A stretch of DNA of 7,360 nt from contig JASHWB010000157.1 in assembly GCA_030044295.1 (NCBI GenBank), forward strand, positions 1 to 7,360, given 5' to 3'. The translations under genes were made by a program, and so were the position numbers. Positions 1-6,452 of the stretch are shown one piece after another. Within the stretch, counting starts at the first letter, position 1. Each line of letters starts with the position of its first letter. The notes under the pieces were generated by a model. It had not been told where the DNA came from. It made no database searches and saw only the letters and a list, made by a program, of their open reading frames with translations. Source of the stretch: Candidatus Acidiferrales bacterium (GTDB taxonomy: Bacteria > Acidobacteriota > Terriglobia > Acidiferrales > UBA7541).

Positions 1-644
1 AGAAAGTGCCGGTCGTGCGAGATCACAATCAGCACACCCTCGTATTCGCAGAGATAATTCTGCAGCCAATGGACCGAATCGAGGTCCAAGTGGTTCGTGG
101 GCTCGTCCAGCAGCAGCGCGGATAGGTTCCCAAACAGCGCCTGCGCCAGCAGCACGCGTACCTTTTGCCCGCCTTGCAGATCGCCCATTTACCGCTCGTG
201 CAGTTCCTCTGGCACGTCCAACCCATCGAGCAGCCGTCCTGCGTCCGCCTCGGCTGTATATCCCCCTTCTTCGCCGACAATCCCCTCCAGTTCGCCCAGT
301 CGCATCCCGTCCGCGTCTGTCAGTTCCTCATGCGGCTTGGAATAGAGTGCATCCCGCTCGACCAGCGCTTCCCAAAGCGGGGCATTGCCCATAATGACGG
401 TGTCGATTGCACGAAACTCGTCGAACGCAAACTGGTCTTGCCGTAAGACTCCGATCTTTTTCGGGCGCGATACCTCGCCCTGCGTGGGATCGATTTCGCC
501 GGTCATGATTTTCATCAGCGTGGACGTGCCTGCTCCGTTTGGTCCCGTGATGGCGTACCTCCGCCCGGCGAGAAACGAGCAGTTCACGTTCTCGAAAAGA
601 ATCCGCGCGCCGTAGCGCATAGAAATGGTCGTCAGCGAAAGCAT
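1..644 (-). pseudogene. ABC-F family ATPase (YbiT-like), 5' part, damaged
   Basis: Reading from an ATG at 644 down to the window edge gives the first nucleotide-binding domain of a YbiT-like ABC-F ATPase, a soluble family that acts at the ribosome rather than in membrane transport. Visible in order: N-terminal MLSLTTISMRYG, a Walker A at residues 34-42 reading GPNGAGTST, a Q-loop region VLRQDQFAFDE, a signature LQGGQ, a Walker B LLLDEPTNHLDL (about 83-118) and an H-loop SHDRHF at the window edge. Two lesions stand out. The invariant Walker A lysine is threonine (residue 40, codon ACG at 525-527), and a TAA at 189-191 interrupts the frame after residue 151, between ELHER and MGDLQGGQ. The same frame stays open on both sides of the stop, so this is a nonsense change and not a frameshift. 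An ATG (186-188) follows the stop directly, so reinitiation is conceivable. Everything else is well preserved, suggesting recent decay. A sequencing error is possible. The second ATPase domain lies outside the window. Confidence 0.85.
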
Positions 645-652
645 AGCCTTTG

Positions 653-658
653 ATTATA
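653..658 (-). promoter_or_regulatory. Perfect -10 box (TATAAT) of the ABC-F gene
   Basis: On the minus strand a consensus TATAAT lies 8 nt before the ATG at 644. The usual distance from -10 box to transcription start would place the first nucleotide at or within about 2 nt of the A of the ATG, leaving essentially no leader. No good TTGACA-like -35 box is visible 16-18 nt upstream, where the sequence is GC-rich. The only purine run (AAAGG) ends 2 nt before the ATG, too close for a normal Shine-Dalgarno sequence. A leaderless transcript is the simplest reading, but it is inferred. Confidence 0.5.
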
Positions 659-868
659 CCGTAGCACCGCGAGCCCCAGCGTCGTCGGTATTGTCGAGAC
701 CGCAATCACCTGTACTTAATCGACCCGCCGCCGTGAATGCCATTATGGCGCGTGGCTTTTCCAGCAAAAGTTCGTATCATGTTTGCCCATGATTCTTCTC
801 GCCTTATCTGGTGATCATAGCTGGCGAACACTGCTACTCGGCTTTCGACCTGGAGCGGTCTACCCATT

Positions 869-2254
869 ATGATGTCCACAGCTCGGTCGAAACAAATTCG
901 GCGCTCCCGCGTCCTCAATTCGACTTTTGATCCGACGCGCTACACGCCGCAATACGCCTATCGCGCTCTCGGTAATGGCTCTGCCAAGGCGGATGTCCTA
1001 TTTTGCGAAGGCGTCCCGCTTCCGCGCATCGCAGACGAGATTGGCACCCCCTCTTACGTTTACAGTCGCGATTCCATCGAATCCGCCTACCGGCTGCTCG
1101 ACCGTGCCTTCGGATCGCTTCCTCATTCGATCTGCTACGCCGTGAAGGCCAACAGCAATTTGGCGATACTGCGCTTGCTTGCTCGCCTCGGCAGCAGTTT
1201 CGACATCGTCTCAGCTGGTGAACTCGATCGTTTGCGGCGCATCGGCGTTTCCGGCCGTCGCATCGTCTTTTCCGGGGTCGGCAAATCGCGCGACGAAATC
1301 CGCGACGCTCTCTGCTACCCGGGCTCGCGCTCCGGCCGCGGCGGCATCTTGCTTTTCAACATCGAATCCACCGCCGAATTCGAAGTCTTCCTCGAAGAAG
1401 CGGCCCGGCATGTCGCCGCGGGCGGTTCCAAACCCTCCGCCGCGATTCGCATCAATCCGGACGTTTTGGCGGGAGGCCATCCACACATCTCCACCGGAAA
1501 GCACCATCATAAGTTCGGCATCGACTGGCTCGAAGCGCGCCGTCTCTATCTCGTGCATGCCGATTCACGCACGATCGTCTGGAGAGGGATTAGCGCTCAC
1601 ATCGGTTCGCAAATTTTATCCGTTGCGCCGTATCGCCAGGCGCTTTCACGCCTGGCGAACTGCGTTCACGATCTGGCGCGCAACGGAGTCGTGCTGGAGT
1701 ACGTAGACATCGGCGGCGGTCTCGGCATCCGCTACACGGACGAAAATCCCGTGGTTCCCGCATCCTTCGCCCGCGCCCTAGGCGCGATTATTCGCCCGCT
1801 CAAATGCCACTTGCTGATCGAACCTGGCCGCGCGCTCGTCGGCCCATCGGGCGTTCTACTCACGCGCGTGGTTTACGTGAAAGAGACTCGTGGCAAAAAA
1901 TTCGTCATTGTTGATGCGGCCATGAACGACCTCATCCGCCCGGTCCTTTATGACGCGTCGCATCCCATCACGCCCGTTCGGCGCGATCGAGCGTTGGAAG
2001 GCCTGCCGCAGCCGGTCGATATCGTCGGACCTGTCTGCGAAAGCGGCGATTTCCTCGCTCGCGATTTGCCATTGCCGTCGGTTCAGGACGGTGATCTTCT
2101 GGTCGTGTGGGCCGCCGGAGCGTACGGCTTCGTCCAATCCTCCAATTACAACGCGCGCCGTCGTCCCGCGGAAGTGCTCGTTGAGGGCCGTCGTTTTCGC
2201 GTCGCGCGCAGCCGCCAGACGTACGACGATCTGGTTCGCGGCGAAAAGGCGTAG
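869..2254 (+). CDS. lysA: Diaminopimelate decarboxylase
   Basis: Cytoplasmic PLP enzyme of the alanine-racemase-fold (group IV) decarboxylases. It removes CO2 from meso-diaminopimelate to give L-lysine, the last step of the DAP pathway. Family hallmarks are all present in the 461 residues: the PLP-binding lysine K93 in YAVKANSN, HKFGI (214-218), HIGSQI (244-249), the phosphate-binding glycine loop GGGLGI (282-287), EPGR (318-321), the CESGDF motif with C390 that completes the partner subunit's active site, and GAYG (417-420) before SSNYNARRRP. The protein is somewhat longer than the usual ~420 residues. About 20 extra basic residues precede the conserved N-terminus, and a short Gly/Arg/Ser insert lies near 150-158 just before ILLFNIES. 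The first of two tandem ATGs is chosen because a GGAG at 852-855 lies 13 nt upstream, already long; no other in-frame start lies in the first 20 codons. The sirC-like gene follows after 18 nt, probably on the same transcript. Confidence 0.95.
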   Translation: MMSTARSKQIRRSRVLNSTFDPTRYTPQYAYRALGNGSAKADVLFCEGVPLPRIADEIGTPSYVYSRDSIESAYRLLDRAFGSLPHSICYAVKANSNLAILRLLARLGSSFDIVSAGELDRLRRIGVSGRRIVFSGVGKSRDEIRDALCYPGSRSGRGGILLFNIESTAEFEVFLEEAARHVAAGGSKPSAAIRINPDVLAGGHPHISTGKHHHKFGIDWLEARRLYLVHADSRTIVWRGISAHIGSQILSVAPYRQALSRLANCVHDLARNGVVLEYVDIGGGLGIRYTDENPVVPASFARALGAIIRPLKCHLLIEPGRALVGPSGVLLTRVVYVKETRGKKFVIVDAAMNDLIRPVLYDASHPITPVRRDRALEGLPQPVDIVGPVCESGDFLARDLPLPSVQDGDLLVVWAAGAYGFVQSSNYNARRRPAEVLVEGRRFRVARSRQTYDDLVRGEKA

Positions 2255-2272
2255 AGCCGGGAACGCATAACA

Positions 2273-2893
2273 GTGGCGCTCTTTCCAGCATTCTTAAAAC
2301 TCGGGGGACGCCGTTGTCTCGTAGTCGGCGCTGGAGGCGTTGCCGAAGACAAAGTCGCAAGCCTGCTTCTTACCGAAGCGGACGTTTGTGTCGTCGCTCC
2401 AAAAGCCACAGCTCGCATTCGCGCCTGGGCCCGCGCGAAAAAGATTTCGCTCGAAACCCGCCCGTTTAGGTTCAGCGATCTCAATGGCGCATTTTTGGTC
2501 ATCGCGGCCACTTCTTCTTCGGCCCTGCACGCGAAGATCTTCGCGGAAGCGCGCCACCGCCAAGTGCTCTGCAATGTGGTGGATGATCCCGATCACTGCG
2601 ACTTCTATTACGGCGCGGTCGTGCGCCGGGGTGTGCTGCAGATCGCGATTTCGACCGAAGGCCGCAGCCCCGCTCTGGCGCAGCGCCTCAAGAAAGAAAT
2701 CGCGCGCAAATTCGGCCCGGAATACGAGGAATGGCTTACGAAAATTGGCAGGCGTCGTAAGCAATTATTCGCGGAGAAGAAATTGTCGCCCGCAAGCCGT
2801 AAAGATCTGCTGCATCAAATCGCGAGCGAATCTTCTTTCAGAGAATTTCGGCGTCGGAAAAGTGAAGGGAAGCACGCCCGCAAGTCCAATTAA
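2273..2893 (+). CDS. sirC: Precorrin-2 dehydrogenase (SirC / CysG N-terminal type)
   Basis: Predicted NAD-dependent oxidation of precorrin-2 to sirohydrochlorin, on the way to siroheme (and in some organisms cobalamin). The 206-residue protein has the Rossmann start CLVVGAGGVAEDKV (15-28), ADVCVVAP (36-43), FLVIAAT (74-80), CNVVDDPDHCDF (100-111) and the IAISTEGRSPALAQRLK segment (124-140). D104 aligns with the catalytic aspartate of the CysG/Met8p family. There is no fused methyltransferase domain as in CysG, so this is the stand-alone form. Whether it also chelates iron, as Met8p does, cannot be told from the sequence. The C-terminal ~50 residues are very basic and less conserved. The start is GTG, with a weak GGGA at 2259-2262, 10 nt upstream; it gives the usual family N-terminus (ALFPAFLKLGGRRCLVVG). 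It lies 18 nt after lysA and faces hemD, whose product leads to its substrate. Confidence 0.9.
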   Translation: MALFPAFLKLGGRRCLVVGAGGVAEDKVASLLLTEADVCVVAPKATARIRAWARAKKISLETRPFRFSDLNGAFLVIAATSSSALHAKIFAEARHRQVLCNVVDDPDHCDFYYGAVVRRGVLQIAISTEGRSPALAQRLKKEIARKFGPEYEEWLTKIGRRRKQLFAEKKLSPASRKDLLHQIASESSFREFRRRKSEGKHARKSN

Positions 2894-2935
2894 CAACTAT
2901 TTCACAAGCTCGCCCGAGTTCTTTATCGCAAACGC

Positions 2936-2950
2936 GAATCGCGCCGATTC
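2936..2950. other. Small perfect inverted repeat, possible weak terminator
   Basis: GAATCG and CGATTC form a perfect 6-bp stem around a CGC loop, 42 nt after the sirC stop. It overlaps a second perfect palindrome, CGCGA-A-TCGCG at 2933-2943, so two alternative hairpins are possible. ATATTTC follows on the plus strand, which is only weakly T-rich. It could help end the lysA-sirC transcript but is a poor classical terminator. Confidence 0.3.
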
Positions 2951-3006
2951 ATATTTCGACGAATGAAGTCAGAAGCCGGCTGCTACGATCACTCTCCTTC
3001 GCCAAT

Positions 3007-3055
3007 GCGGCCGGGTAACGGCATCCCCCCACCCACACCTTCCGTGCCCGGCCGC
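3007..3055. terminator. GC-rich hairpin between convergent sirC and hemD
   Basis: The arms GCGGCCGGG (3007-3015) and CCCGGCCGC (3047-3055) pair perfectly over 9 bp. A 2x1 internal loop then leads to a further 4 bp (ACGG 3018-3021 with CCGT 3042-3045) and a C/A-rich loop of about 20 nt. It lies between the ends of two convergent genes, 18 nt past the hemD stop. On the plus strand it is followed by TCTTGATTT, moderately T-rich; on the minus strand there is no T run. The position suggests a terminator, possibly bidirectional. The large C-rich loop is unusual for one, so a structured RNA or repeat element remains an alternative. Confidence 0.55.
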
Positions 3056-3073
3056 TCTTGATTTCAGCCGCAA

Positions 3074-3946
3074 TCACGCACTCCCGCGCTGCCGTTTTTT
3101 ATCGACGATTTCGGCTGCCCGTTGCGCTGCCTCATTCACCAAAAAACCCATCTTCGGGTGTTCTGGCTCGAAGTCCACTGAGAATCCCTCTTCGCGTAAC
3201 TCCGCTGACGTGACAGGCCCAATCGATCCGACCGCAATCCGGCCGAAGGCCGCGCGAACCGAATCCGCCATTTTCATCTCGTGCGCGACGCGCAGCAGGT
3301 GCACTACCTGAACCGAGGTCGTGAACAGGGCCACATCAAAATCTCCACGCGCGACGGCCTCTACCGCCGATCGTATCGGTCCCGTATCCTGCGGCAATGC
3401 CCATTGATATACGGGCACGCGCGTGACAACTGCGCCGCGCATCGCCAGTCCGTCGAGCAACTCAGCATTGGGCGAGCCATATTCCTGTACTGCCACGCGC
3501 AAACCACGCAGCGGCATTGATTCCGATCTTTCATCAAGCGCGCGCAGCAAATCCTTCCACGTATTTGGCTCCGGCACGACGGCCGTCACCCGAACGCCTA
3601 ACTCTCTGAGCGCCACCGCGGGTTTCGGGCCGCGCGCGACGATCGCGATTTTGTTCAGTGCTTCTCGAACGCTTTCCAGCGGCTGCGATGTTTCGACTAT
3701 CCGCGCCAGCGCCCTCGTCCCCACGCCCGTCAGGAAGACCACCATATCGAATCCACCAGCTACGAGCTCTCGCCCAAACGCCAGCGCTTCGGTATTCGAT
3801 TCGAGTGGAACCTCCCGCATGGATGGCGCAACAGTCGGCAGCCCGCCGTAGTTTTCGATAAGCTTCGCCATTTCGGCGGCCCGGCGGCTCTCGAACGCCA
3901 GGACGCGCAAGCCCGCGAGCCCACTTTGTTTCGGTCGGCTTTCCAT
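3074..3946 (-). CDS. hemD: Uroporphyrinogen-III synthase
   Basis: Predicted to cyclise hydroxymethylbilane, with inversion of ring D, to uroporphyrinogen III, the branch point to heme, siroheme and corrinoids. Its 290 residues fit the two-lobed HemD fold: LRVLAFESRRAAEMAKLIENYGG at the N-terminus (first lobe), FLTGVGTRAL (71-80) and IAIVARGPKPAVALRELGV (100-118) next, then the second lobe with LRVAVQEYG (149-157), VPVYQW (177-182), FTTSVQVVHLL (208-218), the VGSIGPVTSAELREEGF stretch (239-255) and HPKMGFLV (264-271 region). HemD sequences diverge strongly, so these patterns, not single residues, support the call. The ATG at 3946 is the only sensible start: an in-frame TAG lies eight codons upstream. 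No good Shine-Dalgarno sequence is visible, so translation may depend on coupling to purH, whose stop is 47 nt upstream on the same strand. The C-terminus is basic (KKRQRGSA). No other hem gene is in the window. Confidence 0.9.
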   Translation of the reverse strand: MESRPKQSGLAGLRVLAFESRRAAEMAKLIENYGGLPTVAPSMREVPLESNTEALAFGRELVAGGFDMVVFLTGVGTRALARIVETSQPLESVREALNKIAIVARGPKPAVALRELGVRVTAVVPEPNTWKDLLRALDERSESMPLRGLRVAVQEYGSPNAELLDGLAMRGAVVTRVPVYQWALPQDTGPIRSAVEAVARGDFDVALFTTSVQVVHLLRVAHEMKMADSVRAAFGRIAVGSIGPVTSAELREEGFSVDFEPEHPKMGFLVNEAAQRAAEIVDKKRQRGSA

Positions 3947-3993
3947 GCGTATTGAGTGTATGCCCCGCTAAGTTTAGAGCATAGGAAATCAGT

Positions 3994-5565
3994 TCAGTGG
4001 CGGAAGTGCCTTACTCCAGTAAACACCATCGCCATGCCCAGCTTGTTCGCCGCCGCGATCGACTCCACGTCGCGAACGGAACCGCCAGGCTGAATGATCG
4101 CGGTCGCGCCCAATTTCCCGGCTGCCTCCACGGAATCCGGAAAAGGGAAATACGCATCAGACGCCATCACGCTGCCCTTGAGCGCTAGTCCGGCATCTTG
4201 GGCCTTTCTCTCGGCAATCCTCACCGAATCGATGCGGCTCATCTGCCCCGCTCCGATGCCCACCGTCGCTCCATCGCGCGCGAACACAATGGCATTCGAT
4301 TTCACATGCTTGCATACCGTCCAGGCAAACATCAGTGTCCGGATTTCATCCGCCGTAGGGGCGCGTTCCGTCGCCACCCTGAGATCCGACTCGTTTAACT
4401 TGTGCCGGTCCGGCTCCTGCACCAATACGCCTCCTGCGATACGCTTCAGCTCCAATTCCACCGGTGCCGCAATGCGCGGCATCTCCAGCAAGCGCACGTT
4501 CTTTTTACCGGCCAGTCTCTGCAGCGCCGCTGCTTCGTATCCGGGCGCCGCCACACACTCCACGAACAGCTTCGCGAGCTCTTCGGCGGTTGCCGCATCC
4601 ACCACGCGATTGAACGAGATAACTCCGCCGAAAGCTGAAACTGGATCGCACGCCAGCGCTTTCACGTAGGCGTCGCGCAAAGACTCCTGTTCCGCCGCTC
4701 CGCAGGGATTGTTGTGCTTGATAATTGCCGCAGCCGGATGCCCGAAGTCCGTTGCCAGCGCCCAAGCCGAATCAAGGTCAACCAGGTTGTTGTATGAAAG
4801 CTCCTTCCCTTGAATCTGCTTCGCCGCTGCAAATCCCGACGCTCCTTGGTCCGCACGTACGTACAGAGCCGCCGCCTGATGGGGATTTTCGCCGTAGCGC
4901 ATCGCCTCGCGCCGTTCCAAGGCAATGTGAATGCGATGCGGCAATATCTCGAGTCTGCCAATTGAAACGTTGCCGTCCGCGCCAAGCCGCTCAAGTTCCG
5001 TGGCAATTTCGCCGTCGTAGCGCGCCGTTCGTGCAAACGCTTTCCTGGCCAAACCCATGCGCGTTGCTAGACTCAGTTCGCCTGTCTCGCGCAGTTCGCT
5101 CGCAACCGCTCCGTAATCCGCCGGGTCAGACACCACTCCAACACTTTGGAAATTCTTGGCTGCCGACCGCAACATGGCCGGCCCGCCGATGTCGATGTTC
5201 TCGATCAGCTCGCCGGCGGAAACTTCAGGTTTCGCCGCTGTCGCCGAAAATGGATAGAGGTTCACAACGACCAAATCGACCGCCTCGATCGAATGTTGCG
5301 CCGCCTCGCGCTGGTCTTCCGCTTTTCCGCGCTGAAACAGGATTCCGCCATGCACTTTCGGGTGCAGGGTCTTCACCCGCCCTCCAAGCATCTCCGGCCA
5401 GCCGGTCAACTCCGCCACGTCGCGCACGCGAATGCCGGAATCGCGCAGCAGCTTGGCTGTGCCTCCGGTGGAGACGATCTCGATCCCCATCGACGCGAGC
5501 TCCCGCGCAAACTCAGCCACTCCCGTCTTGTCATAAACACTGATCAGCGCCCGCTCAATGGTCAA
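3994..5565 (-). CDS. purH: Bifunctional AICAR transformylase / IMP cyclohydrolase
   Basis: Catalyses the last two steps of de novo IMP synthesis: formylation of AICAR with 10-formyltetrahydrofolate, then ring closure of FAICAR. The full family length (523 residues) is present. The IMP cyclohydrolase domain (about 1-200) shows ALISVYDKTG, STGGTAKLL (32-40), the GGRVKTLHPKVHGG motif (61-74), VVNLYPF and NIDIGGPAMLRSAAKN (123-138). The transformylase domain shows MRYGENPHQ (222-230), the catalytic K283-H284 in KHNNPCG, DPVSAFGG (307-314), SDAYFPFPD (469-477) and the terminal FTGVRHFRH. No key residue is missing. The start is TTG (5563-5565): GGAG at 5574-5577 lies 8 nt upstream, an ideal distance, and the resulting TIERALISVYDK matches the family N-terminus. 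Upstream on the same strand is the MXAN_5187-like gene, 112 nt away; downstream is hemD, 47 nt away. Confidence 0.97.
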   Translation of the reverse strand: MTIERALISVYDKTGVAEFARELASMGIEIVSTGGTAKLLRDSGIRVRDVAELTGWPEMLGGRVKTLHPKVHGGILFQRGKAEDQREAAQHSIEAVDLVVVNLYPFSATAAKPEVSAGELIENIDIGGPAMLRSAAKNFQSVGVVSDPADYGAVASELRETGELSLATRMGLARKAFARTARYDGEIATELERLGADGNVSIGRLEILPHRIHIALERREAMRYGENPHQAAALYVRADQGASGFAAAKQIQGKELSYNNLVDLDSAWALATDFGHPAAAIIKHNNPCGAAEQESLRDAYVKALACDPVSAFGGVISFNRVVDAATAEELAKLFVECVAAPGYEAAALQRLAGKKNVRLLEMPRIAAPVELELKRIAGGVLVQEPDRHKLNESDLRVATERAPTADEIRTLMFAWTVCKHVKSNAIVFARDGATVGIGAGQMSRIDSVRIAERKAQDAGLALKGSVMASDAYFPFPDSVEAAGKLGATAIIQPGGSVRDVESIAAANKLGMAMVFTGVRHFRH

Positions 5566-5573
5566 ACCTGTTT

Positions 5574-5577
5574 CTCC
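5574..5577 (-). promoter_or_regulatory. Ribosome binding site fixing the TTG start of purH
   Basis: On the minus strand GGCGGAGAAACAGGT precedes TTGACC. The GGAG core sits 8 nt before the TTG, the best-placed Shine-Dalgarno sequence in the window. It supports TTG as the true purH start. Confidence 0.75.
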
Positions 5578-5628
5578 GCCCGCAAATCACCGAACATTGT
5601 GAGCCGCCAGTTTAAGCGTTCGTAGAAG

Positions 5629-5644
5629 ATTTCGATATTGAAAT
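5629..5644. promoter_or_regulatory. AT-rich imperfect palindrome upstream of purH
   Basis: ATTTCGATATTGAAAT is a 16-bp dyad in which seven of eight base pairs match; only G5634/T5639 fails. It lies 64 nt upstream of the purH start, in an AT-rich patch of a GC-rich region. Size and place suit an operator for a dimeric regulator. It does not match the E. coli PurR or Bacillus PurBox consensus as I know them, so no regulator is proposed. Confidence 0.3.
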
Positions 5645-5677
5645 TCGAGGAGAGGATCGTTTGAAAGGGCAAAAGCG

Positions 5678-6313
5678 TCAGAGCGCCACCCGCGCTTTCA
5701 GCTTCACGCGGCCAGCCTCCACGCTCACCGTGTACTCCACTTCGCGACCGCCTTTATCTTTCAGAGTCTGGGTTTTCTGCCTTACGAAGCGCTCGAAATC
5801 CTGCAAGCTGGGTGCCCCAGCACTCTCACCGGTCAAATCGCGCGCTTCGATCAATTTTTTGTACAGCAGGCGTACTTTTTCGATTTCTCGCTCTGGGTCC
5901 GAAATCGACGCCGCAAACGCTTTCTGAAGCGCTTTCTTCTCGCCCTTCCAATTCCCATCGCTTTCAGGATGCACCGATGCGTATTCCGCCGCGACTCGCG
6001 CGCGTTCAGCCTCGATGGCTTTCGCGGCCGCGCCAAAGTGATGTCGCTCGACACCCGTTTCTTTTTGCGCAGTTTTCTTGCGCCACATGTCGCAATATTT
6101 CGCGTACGTCTGCGCCAGATTGTTGAACCGGAATCGTTGTCCGAATTTCAGCTCGCCAAGGCGCTCGTTGTACCGGCGCACCATCGTATCGACGCGCCAC
6201 TGCGTTTCCGCGGGAGGCCGCTTGCGTCCGCCGCCGAAATACTGCTCGTATTCTATCTTTAGCGTGCGGATGTCGCGTTCGAGTTGGCTGAGATCGTCGT
6301 CGATGGTGGCCAT
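5678..6313 (-). CDS. Uncharacterised charged protein, MXAN_5187 C-terminal family-like
   Basis: A 211-residue protein of unknown function with no signal peptide and no membrane segment, so probably cytoplasmic. The N-terminus (1-30) is a predicted helix with a heptad-like pattern, DLSQLERDIRTLKIEYEQYF, followed by a basic GGGRKRPP turn. Residues 60-80 carry an aromatic and basic cluster, FRFNNLAQTYAKYCDMWRKK. A long charged stretch (85-160), probably helical, follows. The C-terminal part, DFERFVRQKTQTLKDKGG then EVEYTVSVEAGRVKLKAR, looks like a helix plus a beta hairpin. This N- and C-terminal pattern (helix, YEQYF, basic/proline turn; FERFV...K...VEY.V....G.V.LKAR) resembles the MXAN_5187 C-terminal family known from Myxococcota and Acidobacteriota. 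That match is from memory and needs a profile search. The ATG at 6313 is forced by an in-frame TAG four codons upstream; no Shine-Dalgarno is visible. It is upstream of purH on the same strand and divergent from selA. Confidence 0.7.
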   Translation of the reverse strand: MATIDDDLSQLERDIRTLKIEYEQYFGGGRKRPPAETQWRVDTMVRRYNERLGELKFGQRFRFNNLAQTYAKYCDMWRKKTAQKETGVERHHFGAAAKAIEAERARVAAEYASVHPESDGNWKGEKKALQKAFAASISDPEREIEKVRLLYKKLIEARDLTGESAGAPSLQDFERFVRQKTQTLKDKGGREVEYTVSVEAGRVKLKARVAL

Positions 6314-6387
6314 GGAGGTGGACTAAAACGTGATTTCAGCGTAAAAGCCGCTCCCTCGGCCGTCAACCGCGCCGAACGGGGCGTTGT

Positions 6388-6420
6388 CGCAAAGGCAAAG
6401 CCTGCCTGCCGGAGGTTGCG
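6388..6420 (+). other. Possible structured leader upstream of selA
   Basis: CGCAA (6388-6392) can pair with TTGCG (6416-6420), enclosing a tight AGGC-AAA-GCCT hairpin (6393-6403) and a GGAGG (6411-6415). It lies in the 139-nt divergent spacer between the MXAN_5187-like gene and selA. The stems are short and may be chance in GC-rich DNA. I recognise no known riboswitch here. Confidence 0.2.
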
Positions 6421-6452
6421 CCTGTCGTTCGCTGCGTGTTCAAATAGCGGCG

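Noticed and set aside
781..820. Possible lysA promoter (TTTGCC, 17 nt, TATCTG).
   Set aside because: Both hexamers are far from consensus; too weak to annotate.
645..868. A lysine riboswitch or other leader RNA upstream of lysA.
   Set aside because: No conserved L-box-like helices or long stable stems could be traced in the spacer.
706..918. A 70-codon open frame on the minus strand overlapping the lysA start.
   Set aside because: No recognisable motif, composition typical of GC-rich shadow frames, and it overlaps the well-supported lysA coding sequence and its likely promoter.
1211..1558. A 115-codon open frame antisense to lysA.
   Set aside because: It lies wholly within the conserved lysA sequence in the opposite strand and shows no family features; a by-product of high GC.
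2969..3076. The TGA ending hemD, followed 18 nt later by a hairpin and 34 open codons, as a possible selenocysteine codon with a SECIS element, given selA nearby.
   Set aside because: HemD is already full length at this TGA, the read-through peptide is Gly/Arg-rich without any recognisable motif, and the hairpin sits where a terminator between convergent genes is expected.
4725..5543. A 272-codon open frame antisense to purH.
   Set aside because: Its length is striking, but the product is rich in Arg, Pro and Ser without domains, and the opposite strand encodes a complete PurH with all motifs.
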